Made by a program: the position numbers and the translations under genes. Shown piece by piece: positions 39,702 to 47,734 of a DNA stretch of 64,000 bases. The first letter of the stretch is position 1; every line of letters starts with the position of its first letter. The notes beneath the pieces were generated by a model. That model was not told the origin of the DNA. It searched no databases and was given only the letters and a program-made list of their open reading frames with translations. The DNA is from Marmoricola sp. URHB0036 (GTDB lineage: Bacteria > Actinomycetota > Actinomycetes > Propionibacteriales > Nocardioidaceae), in contig NZ_AUEP01000006.1 in the NCBI RefSeq assembly GCF_000426045.1, forward strand, positions 1 through 64,000, given 5' to 3'.

Positions 39702-40082
39702 ATGAGGATCATCGTCTGGCTGGCGGTCAACGCACTGGCTCTCGGTGTCGCCGTCTGGTTGTTCGACGGCATCACCCTGACCGGTGACAGCGACACCGAC
39801 AAGGTCGTGCAGCTGGTGATCGTGGGCGCGATCTTCGGGGCGATCAACATGATCGTGCGGCCGATCGTGAACCTGTTGTCGCTGCCGCTGATCATCCTCA
39901 CCCTCGGTCTGATGCTGATCGTGGTGAACGCCCTGATGCTCCTCCTCACCAGCAAGATCGCCGAGTCGACCGACCTCGGCTTCCACGTCGACGGCTTCTG
40001 GACGGCGGTGTGGGGCTCGATCGTCATCTCGATCGCCTCGATGGTGCTCAACGCCGTCTTCCCCAGCCCGTCGCGCCGATGA
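39702..40082 (+). CDS. Phage-holin family 4-like (PF04020) small membrane protein
   Basis: The 126-residue protein has four hydrophobic segments: IIVWLAVNALALGVAVWLF, VVQLVIVGAIFGAINMIV, IILTLGLMLIVVNALMLLL and a C-terminal WTAVWGSIVISIASMVLNAV. RPIVNLLSLPLIILTLG is the core motif of the family. Despite the name, these are chromosomal housekeeping membrane proteins and no phage genes are near. Its stop overlaps the ATG of the tyrosine phosphatase gene (ATGA). Confidence 0.9.
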   Translation: MRIIVWLAVNALALGVAVWLFDGITLTGDSDTDKVVQLVIVGAIFGAINMIVRPIVNLLSLPLIILTLGLMLIVVNALMLLLTSKIAESTDLGFHVDGFWTAVWGSIVISIASMVLNAVFPSPSRR

Positions 40083-40594
40083 CGACCGACCTGCCGGCGC
40101 CGACGGGTACGCCGTACCGGATCGCGTTCGTGTGCCTCGGCAACATCTGCCGCTCGCCGATGGCCGACGTGATCCTCTCCCAGCTGGTCGACGACGCGGG
40201 CCTGGCCTCGAAGGTCGAGGTGTCCAGCTCCGGCACCGGCACCTGGCACCTTGGTGAGCCGATGGACCCGCGGGCCGCCGTACAGCTGATGGCGGAGGGG
40301 TACGACGCGTCGGCCCACCGGGCGAAGAAGTTCGACCCCGACTGGCTCGAGCAGGACCTCGTGCTCGCCATGGATGCCAAGAACCTGGCCGACATCACCG
40401 AGGGCCGCGGGGTCAGCGACCGGGTGCGGATGTTCCGTTCCTTCGACCCGCTCGTCGACGACTCCGAGGACCCGGCCGACCTCGACGTGCCGGACCCGTT
40501 CTACGGCGGCGACGAGGGCTTCGTCGACGTCATCCGCATCGTCGAACGCACCTCTCGACGCATCCTGACCGGGCTCCAGGCACTCGATCTCTAG
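40079..40594 (+). CDS. Low-molecular-weight protein tyrosine phosphatase
   Basis: The 171-residue protein has the signature VCLGNICRSPMADVIL with catalytic Cys19 and Arg25 (C-x5-R). It continues with the expected SSSGTGTWHLGEPMDPRA, HRAKKFD and an acid in VPDPFYGGDEGF. The enzyme hydrolyses phosphotyrosine in the cytoplasm or, in some actinobacteria, after export. Its ATG overlaps the stop of the holin-like gene (40079-40082), so the two are coupled. Confidence 0.95.
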   Translation: MTTDLPAPTGTPYRIAFVCLGNICRSPMADVILSQLVDDAGLASKVEVSSSGTGTWHLGEPMDPRAAVQLMAEGYDASAHRAKKFDPDWLEQDLVLAMDAKNLADITEGRGVSDRVRMFRSFDPLVDDSEDPADLDVPDPFYGGDEGFVDVIRIVERTSRRILTGLQALDL

Positions 40595-40663
40595 GACACC
40601 GATGAGTTCTGTGCTCGCCCGAGGTCACTACCTGTGCCTACCCTTGGACCCGGAGGAGCACCC

Positions 40664-41680
40664 ATGACGACGCTCGACAACCAGACCCCGGCGACCGCCA
40701 CCGCCGACTTCCCGCAGGTGGCCGACCAGTACCGTCGCGAGCTCACCGCGCACTGCTACCGGATGACCGGTTCGGTCTACGACGCCGAGGACATGGTGCA
40801 GGAGACCTACCTGCGGGCCTGGCGGGCCTACGACGACTTCGAGGGGCGCTCCTCGGTGCGCACCTGGCTCTACCGGATCGCCACCAACGTCTGCCTGACC
40901 AACCTGGAGAACAAGGGTCGTCGTCCCCTGCCGACCGGGCTCGGCATGCCCGGAGCCCAGGCCGGCGACGAGCTGGTCGAGGCCACCGAGGTGCCGTGGC
41001 TCGAGCCGGTGCCCGACGTGATGGTCGACGTGGCCAACGTCGACCCGGCGCAGGTGGTCGGCAACCGCGACTCCATCCGGCTCGCGTTCGTCGCCGCGCT
41101 GCAGCACCTGCCTCCCCGCCAGCGGGCGGTGCTGGTCCTCCGCGACGTGCTGCGCTGGTCGGCCAAGGAGACGGCCACGGCGCTGGACACCACGGTCGCC
41201 GCCGTGAACAGCGCGCTCCAGCGGGCCCACGCCCAGCTGGCCGAGAAGCAGCTCACCCAGGGCACCGTCGAGGACGACCTGACCCCTGAGCTCGAGTCGA
41301 TGCTCGACCGCTACGTGCAGGCGTTCTGGGACAAGGACGTCAACGCCCTGGTGACGATGCTGGCGCACGACGCGATCTGGGAGATGCCGCCGTTCACCGG
41401 GTGGTACGCCGGCGCGGAGAACATCGTCGCGCTGATCGACCACCAGTGCCCGGGCGGTGCCCACGACATGCCGATGATCCGGACCTCGGCCAACGGGCAG
41501 CCGGCGTACGGCCTCTACATGCGGCAGTCCGACGGTCACTTCGAGCCGTTCCAGCTGCAGGTGCTGCAGGTCGTCGACGGGCGCGTGCAGCACGTGATCG
41601 CGTTCTTCGAGACCGAGCTGTTCGAGACCTTCGGACTGCCGGCCTCGCTGCCCGCGTCGTACGCACTCGCGCCGGCCTGA
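40664..41680 (+). CDS. ECF sigma factor with C-terminal SnoaL-like domain (SigG/SigJ-like)
   Basis: The 338-residue protein has sigma region 2 (ELTAHCYRMTGSVYDAEDMVQETYLRAWRAYDDF in part), region 4 (ALQHLPPRQRAVLVLRDVLRWSAKETATALDTTV in part), and from about residue 210 an NTF2/SnoaL-type domain (YVQAFWDKDVNALVTMLAHD, PPFTGWYAGAENI). Such sigma factors lack a classical anti-sigma; the SnoaL tail is thought to regulate them in cis. GGAGG precedes the ATG at 40664. A TIGR03086-type gene begins 3 bases after its stop. Confidence 0.92.
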   Translation: MTTLDNQTPATATADFPQVADQYRRELTAHCYRMTGSVYDAEDMVQETYLRAWRAYDDFEGRSSVRTWLYRIATNVCLTNLENKGRRPLPTGLGMPGAQAGDELVEATEVPWLEPVPDVMVDVANVDPAQVVGNRDSIRLAFVAALQHLPPRQRAVLVLRDVLRWSAKETATALDTTVAAVNSALQRAHAQLAEKQLTQGTVEDDLTPELESMLDRYVQAFWDKDVNALVTMLAHDAIWEMPPFTGWYAGAENIVALIDHQCPGGAHDMPMIRTSANGQPAYGLYMRQSDGHFEPFQLQVLQVVDGRVQHVIAFFETELFETFGLPASLPASYALAPA

Positions 41681-41683
41681 GAC

Positions 41684-42256
41684 ATGTCCACGACCTCGCC
41701 GCCGGCGTCGGTGGCGGTGCTCGACAGTGCCGTCACCTGGACGCACAGCTGCCTGCAGCTCGCCCGCACCAGCGACCTGACGCTGCCCACGCCGTGCTCG
41801 GGCTGGAACCTCGGCGACCTCCTCGCCCACATGGAGGACTCACTCGAGGCACTCGGCGAAGCGGCCGAGGTGGGTCGGATCCGCGTCACGGATCTGGCCG
41901 GGGTGCAGGATCCGGGTCGCACGATCAACCGTCTGGTGCAGCGCGCCTGCACGATGCGGGCCGCCTGGCTGCACCGGCTCACCTCGGCGCCCATCACCGT
42001 CGGTGACCTGACCCTCGGTCGCGACACCCTCGCGATGGTGGGAGCCCTGGAGATCGCGGTGCACGGCTGGGACGTCGCCCAGACGGTCGGCGTCGACCGG
42101 CCGATTCCCGAGGACCTGGCCGCCCGGTTGTATCCCGTCGCGACGGTCGTGGTCACCCCCGACGAGCGCGGCACCCGCTTCGGACCACCCGTCCCCGTGC
42201 CCGGGAACGCCTCGGCCAGCACCCGGTTGCTGGGGCACCTGGGGCGGGCTGGGTAG
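41684..42256 (+). CDS. TIGR03086-type MDMPI/DinB-like metal-binding protein
   Basis: The 190-residue protein has the four-helix DinB-like fold with WTHSCLQLARTSDLTLPTPCSGWNLGDLLAHMEDSLEAL in part and a C-terminal ALEIAVHGWDVAQTVG, the expected metal-binding histidines. It begins 3 bases after the sigma factor stop and is surely cotranscribed with it. This raises the possibility that it modulates or senses for the sigma factor (inference). Mycothiol-linked chemistry is known for relatives. The TAG stop is followed directly by a family B palindromic repeat. Confidence 0.85.
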   Translation: MSTTSPPASVAVLDSAVTWTHSCLQLARTSDLTLPTPCSGWNLGDLLAHMEDSLEALGEAAEVGRIRVTDLAGVQDPGRTINRLVQRACTMRAAWLHRLTSAPITVGDLTLGRDTLAMVGALEIAVHGWDVAQTVGVDRPIPEDLAARLYPVATVVVTPDERGTRFGPPVPVPGNASASTRLLGHLGRAG

Positions 42257-42262
42257 GGGCCG

Positions 42263-42315
42263 GCGGTTTCCCCGGGCGCCCGGGGAAACTGGAGGCGGTC
42301 GGGCGATACTTCGGC
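42263..42315 (+). repeat. Palindromic repeat family B, copy 2 (53 bp)
   Basis: The unit contains a perfect 24-bp palindrome (arm GTTTCCCCGGGC, 42266-42289) and the conserved flank TACTTCGGC. Compared with 2505-2557 in reverse orientation, 46 of 53 positions agree without gaps. As with copy 1, it starts just after the TAG stop of the gene whose sense strand it follows. The centre of the palindrome differs by compensating changes (GAC/GTC versus GGC/GCC), which suggests selection for the hairpin. Confidence 0.85.
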
Positions 42316-42437
42316 CCCCCGCCTCCAGAATCACCCGCCAGCCCCGCCCGTTTCGTTCCGTACGCCGACCCGGTCGGCCTGCCAGCCGAATCGAGACCAC
42401 TCTGGACCGGCACCCCAGAGCACGGCAGTCTGGGGCG

Positions 42438-43292
42438 ATGGCGCGGATGCGTGGGATCGCCGAGCGGGTCGAGCACCTTCTCGGCCAGGCGGTCGTCGCC
42501 ACCACTCCCGTCGCCGGCGGGGACATCTGCACCTCCACCCGGGTCCGGCTCAGTGACGGGACCTCCGCACTCGTGAAGACCCGCGCGGGCGCGCCGGAGG
42601 GGTTCTTCGAGGCCGAGGCGCGCGGACTCCGCTGGCTGGCCGAGCCGGGTGCCGTCGACGTCGCCGAGGTACTCGCCGTCGAGCACGACTGCCTGGTGCT
42701 GCGGTGGATCGAGCCGGCGCGACCGACGGCGGAGACCGCCGCCGCGCTGGGCCGGTCGCTGGCGCGGCTGCACGCCAGCGGGGCCGACCAATTCGGCGCC
42801 GAGGAGGACGGGTTCATCGCCTCGCTTCCCCTGCCGAACAAGACCGCACCGACCTGGCCGGAGTTCTACGCGACCCGTCGAGTGCTGCCGTACCTCAAGC
42901 TGGCCGCCGACCGCGGACACGTCGAGCCCGCCGAGGTCGAGGCCGTCGAGGGCGTGGTCGGGAAGATCGTGGACCTCGCCGGCCCGGACGAGCCGCCGGC
43001 CCGGCTGCACGGCGACCTGTGGTCGGGCAACGTCGTCTGGTCCAGCGAGCACGGCACGTTGATCGACCCGGCCGCGCACGGCGGCCACCGGGAGACCGAC
43101 CTGGCCATGCTCGCGCTGTTCGGGCTACCGCACCTGCAACGGCTCGTCGACGCCTACCGCGACGAGCAGCCGCTCGCCGACGGGTGGGAGGAGCGGCAAC
43201 CGCTGCACCAGCTGTTCCCCCTGCTCGTGCACGCCGCTCTCTTCGGCGGCCACTACGGCCACCGCGCCGCCGAGGCCGCCGCGCGGCTCTGA
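42438..43292 (+). CDS. Fructosamine kinase family protein
   Basis: The 284-residue protein has the ketosamine-3-kinase/aminoglycoside phosphotransferase fold. It has a [22 protein letters not shown]-lobe in part, the hinge VLRWIEP, the catalytic loop [12 protein letters not shown] and the metal-binding [17 protein letters not shown]. The family phosphorylates fructosamines on glycated proteins or free amines, starting their repair. It is followed 50 bases later by the mprA-like gene, but functional linkage is not evident. Confidence 0.93.
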   Translation: MARMRGIAERVEHLLGQAVVATTPVAGGDICTSTRVRLSDGTSALVKTRAGAPEGFFEAEARGLRWLAEPGAVDVAEVLAVEHDCLVLRWIEPARPTAETAAALGRSLARLHASGADQFGAEEDGFIASLPLPNKTAPTWPEFYATRRVLPYLKLAADRGHVEPAEVEAVEGVVGKIVDLAGPDEPPARLHGDLWSGNVVWSSEHGTLIDPAAHGGHRETDLAMLALFGLPHLQRLVDAYRDEQPLADGWEERQPLHQLFPLLVHAALFGGHYGHRAAEAAARL

Positions 43293-43342
43293 GAGGCGCC
43301 ACGTCTCAGCCATTGCTCAGCCGTCGGTGGCACCCTTGTCCC

Positions 43343-44053
43343 GTGAACCCCGAAGCAGCCCAGCGCCAGCACGTCCTCGTCGTCGAGGACGACCGTGCTG
43401 TCCGCGAGTCCCTGCGGCGGTCCCTGGAGTTCAACGGCTACCACGTCTCGACGGCCTCCGACGGGGCCGAGGCCCTCGCCGGCATCAGCGGCATCAACCC
43501 CGACGCCGTGGTGATGGACGTGATGATGCCGCGGCTCGACGGCCTCGAGACCACCCGCGCCCTGCGCAAGGTCGGCAACAGCGTCCCGATCCTGGTGCTC
43601 ACCGCGCGTGACGCCGTCGGCGACCGGGTCGAGGGTCTCGATGCCGGCGCCGACGACTACCTGACCAAGCCGTTCGCCCTCGAGGAGCTCCTCGCGCGCC
43701 TCCGGGCGCTGCTGCGTCGGGTCTCCCCCGAGGCCGGTGACCCCGACGAGCATCTGGCGTTCTCCGACCTGAGCATGGACCTCGCCTCCCGGGAGGTGCG
43801 CCGCGGCGACCGGCTGATGGAGCTGACCCGCACCGAGTTCACCCTGCTCGAGCTCTTCCTCCGTCGACCGCGCCGTGTGCTCGAGCGCTCGTTCATCCTG
43901 GAGGAGGTCTGGGGCTTCGACTTCCCCACGACGGCCAACAGCCTCGAGGTGTACGTCGGCTACCTGCGCCGCAAGACCGAGGCCGAGGGCGAGCCGCGAC
44001 TGATCCACACCGTGCGCGGCGTCGGCTACGTGCTGCGAGAGACGCCGGCGTAG
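43343..44053 (+). CDS. mprA: OmpR-family response regulator (MprA-like)
   Basis: The 236-residue protein has a receiver domain ([10 protein letters not shown], phosphoacceptor Asp59 in [19 protein letters not shown], conserved lysine in YLTKPF). An OmpR-type winged helix follows ([22 protein letters not shown], then [16 protein letters not shown]-type sequence and [12 protein letters not shown]). The start is GTG at 43343 with no ribosome site. Gene order response regulator, kinase, HtrA-like protease matches the mycobacterial mprA-mprB-pepD envelope-stress module (established there), so the same role is inferred. Confidence 0.92.
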   Translation: MNPEAAQRQHVLVVEDDRAVRESLRRSLEFNGYHVSTASDGAEALAGISGINPDAVVMDVMMPRLDGLETTRALRKVGNSVPILVLTARDAVGDRVEGLDAGADDYLTKPFALEELLARLRALLRRVSPEAGDPDEHLAFSDLSMDLASREVRRGDRLMELTRTEFTLLELFLRRPRRVLERSFILEEVWGFDFPTTANSLEVYVGYLRRKTEAEGEPRLIHTVRGVGYVLRETPA

Positions 44054-45447
44054 TGGGTCGCTGGGCGCCTCCGCACTACCGGCGGTCGTTGGCCAGTCGC
44101 GTCACCTTGCTCACCACGATGGCGGTGGGCATCGCCGTCACGGCGGTCGCGTTCGCGGCGTACGCGACGGTGCGGATGCAGAGCATGGAGAGCATCGACC
44201 GTTCGCTGCACACCCGGGCGCTGGCGGCCGCCAACCCCGATACCCTGGCCGCCCTGCAGAGCCAGCAGCTGCCCGCCTGGGCCCTCGGCGCGGGCGACGT
44301 CAAGCTGGTGCTGATCGACGCCAGCGCCCGCCAGGCCGTCGGCTGGACCGACGGAGCCGCAGCGGGGGTGGTCGGTGGCACGGACTTCCTCGTGGCCACG
44401 GGCGCGCGGTCCTGGTCCGCGCACAGCGTGATCATCAGGGGGGTGCGCTACCGCGCAGTGGCGGTGCCGGTCGGCGACGACCAGGCACTGATCCTCTCCC
44501 AGTCCCTCAAGCCGACCGACCAGATGCTCGACCGTCTCGGCCTGGTGATGCTGCTCTTCGGCCTGGCCGGCATGATCAGCGCCGGCCTGGCGGGCTGGGC
44601 AGTGGCGCGCAACGGACTGCGTCCCGTACGCCGCCTCACGACTGCCGTCGAGGACATCGCCCGCACCGAGCGCCTCGACCCGATCCCCGTCGAGGGCAAC
44701 GACGAGGTGGCCCGGCTGGCCCAGGCGTTCAACGCCATGCTGACCGCGCTCTCCGCGTCGCAGGCGCGACAGCGCCAGCTGGTCGCGGATGCCGGTCACG
44801 AGCTGCGCACGCCACTCACCTCGCTGCGCACCAACCTCGACCTGCTCGCCCAGGCCGATGCCTCGGCGCAGCTCTCCGAGGCGTCGCGCAAGGAGCTGCT
44901 CGACGACGTGCGCGCCCAGATCACCGAGATGACCACGCTGATCGGCGACCTGGTCGAGCTGGCCCGCGAGGACCCGGCGACGCCCTCGGTCGAGCCCGTC
45001 GAGCTGGCCGCCGTCGTGTCCCAGGCCGTCACCCGCGTCCGGCGACGGACGACCACCGTCGAGTTCGTCGTACACACCGAGCCGTGGTGGGTCACCGGCG
45101 ACTCGGCCGCCCTGGAGCGGGCGATCACCAACCTGCTCGACAACGCCGCCAAGTGGAGCCCGCAGGGTGGCTGCGTCACCGTGGAGCTGAAGCAGGGCAC
45201 CGTGATGGTCTCCGACCAGGGCCGGGGCATCTCCGATGCCGACCTGCCCCGTGTCTTCGACCGTTTCTACCGGTCCGCGGAGTCGCGCGGCATGCCCGGT
45301 TCGGGGCTCGGACTCTCCATCGTCAAGGCCGTCGCCGACCGCCACGGCGGCAACGTGCGGGCCGGCACCGGTCCCGAGGGCGGGGCCGCCTTCTGGTTCC
45401 ACGTGCCCGGCACGATGGCTCCTCCCGAGGTCTTGGCACGGTCGTAG
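44053..45447 (+). CDS. mprB: Sensor histidine kinase (MprB-like)
   Basis: The 464-residue kinase has two membrane segments (about residues 15-36 and 170-192) flanking an extracytoplasmic sensor region. A HAMP linker (GLRPVRRLTTAVEDIARTE) and the phosphoacceptor His249 in DAGHELRTPLTSL follow. The ATP-binding domain has N-box NLLDNAAKWSP and G-boxes DQGRGISDADLPRVFDRF and SGLGLSIVK. Its GTG start shares one base with the TAG stop of mprA. It should autophosphorylate on envelope stress and activate the upstream regulator. Confidence 0.94.
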   Translation: MGRWAPPHYRRSLASRVTLLTTMAVGIAVTAVAFAAYATVRMQSMESIDRSLHTRALAAANPDTLAALQSQQLPAWALGAGDVKLVLIDASARQAVGWTDGAAAGVVGGTDFLVATGARSWSAHSVIIRGVRYRAVAVPVGDDQALILSQSLKPTDQMLDRLGLVMLLFGLAGMISAGLAGWAVARNGLRPVRRLTTAVEDIARTERLDPIPVEGNDEVARLAQAFNAMLTALSASQARQRQLVADAGHELRTPLTSLRTNLDLLAQADASAQLSEASRKELLDDVRAQITEMTTLIGDLVELAREDPATPSVEPVELAAVVSQAVTRVRRRTTTVEFVVHTEPWWVTGDSAALERAITNLLDNAAKWSPQGGCVTVELKQGTVMVSDQGRGISDADLPRVFDRFYRSAESRGMPGSGLGLSIVKAVADRHGGNVRAGTGPEGGAAFWFHVPGTMAPPEVLARS

Positions 45448-45492
45448 CGGGTTCAAAGGTCGCTCTCAGGATGATTCCCCAGAATCGGAGTC

Positions 45493-46908
45493 ATGGACGA
45501 GCAGAACCAGTACCCACACGACTCCCAGGGCGACCGCGACGACAACACGCAGCCCCAGACGCCCGTCGGCTCGGGCCCGGCGCCCGACTCGGCACCCGAC
45601 TCGAGCTCCGCTGACACCTCGCAGAGCTGGTTCGGCGACTACGGCCAGCGGAGCCCCGAGCCGACCCGCCCCATCCCCTCCTACCAGCAGCCGCCGGCAC
45701 CGTGGGCCCCCGGCTACGCCCCCACCCCGGCGCCGTCGAAGACCTCGCGCGGCCGCGGCCTGACCGCCGCAGTGCTCGCGGGTGCGCTCGTCCTCGGCGG
45801 TGCCGCGGGAGTCGGCGGGTCGGCCATCTTCCACGCCTTCAACGACGACGGCACCACCGGTACGCCGAGCAACTCCTCCAGCCCGTTCCAGGCCACCAAG
45901 ACCACCGTCGTGCAGGACGGCACGGTGGAGAAGGTCGCCCAGTCGGTGCTGCCCTCGGTCGTCAAGGTCAACGTGACCAGCAGCTCGGGTGCCGGCTCCG
46001 GCTCGGGGATCATCCTGAGCAAGGACGGCAAGATCCTGACCAACAACCACGTGGTCACGGGTGCCGGCGACAACGGCACGATCACCGTCAACTTCAACGA
46101 CGGCACCACGAAGAAGGCCAAGGTCATCGGCACCGACCCGGTCACCGACGTCGCCGTGATCCAGGCCGAGGGCGCCTCCGGCCTCACCCCCGCTGCTCTC
46201 GGCAACTCCGGCGGCCTCAAGGTGGGTCAGACCGTGGTGGCCGTCGGGTCGCCGTACGGCCTGAACGCGACCGTGACCACCGGCATCGTCAGCGCGCTGA
46301 ACCGTCCGGTCTCGGTCTCCCAGTCGGAGGAGACCCCGCAGCAGCTGCCCTTCGGTGCCCCCGAGCAGCAGCAACAGCAGGGCCAGCAGGACCTGAGCAC
46401 GACGTACCCCGCCATCCAGACCGACGCTGCGATCAACCCCGGCAACTCCGGCGGCCCGCTCGTCGACATGTCCGGGCGGGTGGTGGGCATCAACTCCTCC
46501 ATCCGTACGGCGAGCGACAACAGCACCGCCCAGGGCGGATCCATCGGCCTGGGCTTCTCGATCCCGATCGACGAGGTGCTGCCGATCGTCAACCAGATCA
46601 CCGACCACCAGGACCCCACGCACGCCCGCCTCGGAGTCTCGGTGAGCGACGTCAGCGGCAACACCCTCACCCAGGGAGCCCAGCTGCGCTCGATCGAGAA
46701 CAGCGGTGCGGCGGCCAAGGCCGGGCTCAAGGTCGGCGACGTGATCACCAAGGTCGACGACCAGGTCATCGACGGCTCGGAGTCGCTGGTCGCCACCATC
46801 CGCGGCCACCGGCCCGGTGACAGCGTCCAGGTCACCTACCTGCGCGACGGCAAGAGCCACACCGTCAGCACCGACCTCGGGTCCGACGCCACCACCAAGG
46901 ACTCCTGA
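45493..46908 (+). CDS. pepD: Membrane-anchored HtrA-like serine protease (PepD-like)
   Basis: The 471-residue protein has a long Pro/Ser/Gln-rich cytoplasmic N-terminus and one membrane segment (GLTAAVLAGALVLGGAAGVG). A trypsin-like domain carries the triad His186 (ILTNNHVVTG), Asp219 (TDVAVI) and Ser319 (GNSGGP), and a C-terminal PDZ domain (AQLRSIENSGAAAKAGLKVGD in part) follows. A low-complexity EQQQQQGQQD insert lies before the catalytic serine. GGAG precedes the ATG. It degrades or chaperones misfolded proteins outside the membrane and is expected to be an MprA target. Confidence 0.95.
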   Translation: MDEQNQYPHDSQGDRDDNTQPQTPVGSGPAPDSAPDSSSADTSQSWFGDYGQRSPEPTRPIPSYQQPPAPWAPGYAPTPAPSKTSRGRGLTAAVLAGALVLGGAAGVGGSAIFHAFNDDGTTGTPSNSSSPFQATKTTVVQDGTVEKVAQSVLPSVVKVNVTSSSGAGSGSGIILSKDGKILTNNHVVTGAGDNGTITVNFNDGTTKKAKVIGTDPVTDVAVIQAEGASGLTPAALGNSGGLKVGQTVVAVGSPYGLNATVTTGIVSALNRPVSVSQSEETPQQLPFGAPEQQQQQGQQDLSTTYPAIQTDAAINPGNSGGPLVDMSGRVVGINSSIRTASDNSTAQGGSIGLGFSIPIDEVLPIVNQITDHQDPTHARLGVSVSDVSGNTLTQGAQLRSIENSGAAAKAGLKVGDVITKVDDQVIDGSESLVATIRGHRPGDSVQVTYLRDGKSHTVSTDLGSDATTKDS

Positions 46909-46932
46909 CCGGCCTGGGACCGGGAGGGGAAT

Positions 46933-46970
46933 CGGGCCGGTCCGCTGGGGCGAATGAGCGGGCCGGCCCG
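46933..46970 (+). terminator. GC-rich hairpin terminator after the mprAB-pepD operon
   Basis: CGGGCCGGTCCGCT (46933-46946) pairs with AGCGGGCCGGCCCG (46957-46970) at 13 of 14 positions around a 10-base loop. It begins 24 bases after the pepD stop. There is no long T-run, but stem strength and position fit a terminator. Confidence 0.7.
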
Positions 46971-47092
46971 TCCTCGTTCCCCCCATACCGGACCGGTCTG
47001 CACCAGCCCGTGCCGGATCCGCGGTCTCGGCGTAACGTCACTCCCGCACCGCCCAGCAGGGGGCGGCCTCTCGGGGGAGAGAGGGTTTCGCC

Positions 47093-47716
47093 ATGTTCAT
47101 CCAGGTCATCCAGGGTCGGTGCCGCGACGCGGACCGGCTCCACCAGCTCAGTGATGAATGGCGCGACACCCTCGGCTCCTCCGCAGCAGGCTGGCTGGGC
47201 GGTACCTACGGCGTGACCGACGACGGACAGTTCGTGGCCGTCGTACGGTTCGAGTCGCGGGAGGCCGCGATGCAGAACTCCACGCGACCCGAGCAGGGCG
47301 CGTGGTGGAGCAAGATGCAGGAGTGCTTCGAGGGTGAGGTCACCTTCCACGACTGCGACGACGCGATGCTGTTCCTCGGCGGCGGTTCGGACGACGCCGG
47401 CTTCGTGCAGGTGATCCAGGGCAGGCTCAGCGATGCCGACCGCTTCCGGCGGTTCATGTCACAGCCGATGGACGCGCTCCACGAGGCCCGCCCTGAGATC
47501 CTCGGCGGCACCATCGCCATCGAGCCCGACGGCACCTTCACCGAGACCATCGCGTTCACGAGCGAGGAGGCCGCCCGCAAGGGCGAGTCGACTGCCATGC
47601 CCGAGGACATGCGCGCCCAGGTCGAGGAGGAGTTCTCGGTGATGCAGGACGTCACCTACCTCGACCTGCGTCACCCGTGGTTCTCCTCGCGGGCGGCCGG
47701 GGCCGGGAGGGCCTGA
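47093..47716 (+). CDS. Tandem-duplicated small-domain protein (ABM/Dabb-like), unknown function
   Basis: The 207-residue protein is an internal duplication. FIQVIQGRCRDADRLHQLSD at the start is repeated as FVQVIQGRLSDADRFRRFMS at about residue 103, and each half continues with GGTYGVTDDGQFVAVVRFES and GGTIAIEPDGTFTETIAFTS. The beta-alpha-beta-beta pattern resembles the ferredoxin-like fold of antibiotic-biosynthesis-monooxygenase or Dabb domains. No cofactor motif is visible. GAGAGGG precedes the ATG. It is monocistronic and I infer no reaction. Confidence 0.8.
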   Translation: MFIQVIQGRCRDADRLHQLSDEWRDTLGSSAAGWLGGTYGVTDDGQFVAVVRFESREAAMQNSTRPEQGAWWSKMQECFEGEVTFHDCDDAMLFLGGGSDDAGFVQVIQGRLSDADRFRRFMSQPMDALHEARPEILGGTIAIEPDGTFTETIAFTSEEAARKGESTAMPEDMRAQVEEEFSVMQDVTYLDLRHPWFSSRAAGAGRA

Positions 47717-47734
47717 GGACCAGGGCGGAGACTC

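Noticed and set aside
39702-40082. Prophage remnant signalled by a holin-family protein
   Set aside because: PF04020 proteins are common chromosomal membrane proteins, and no integrase, lysin, capsid or att repeat is nearby.
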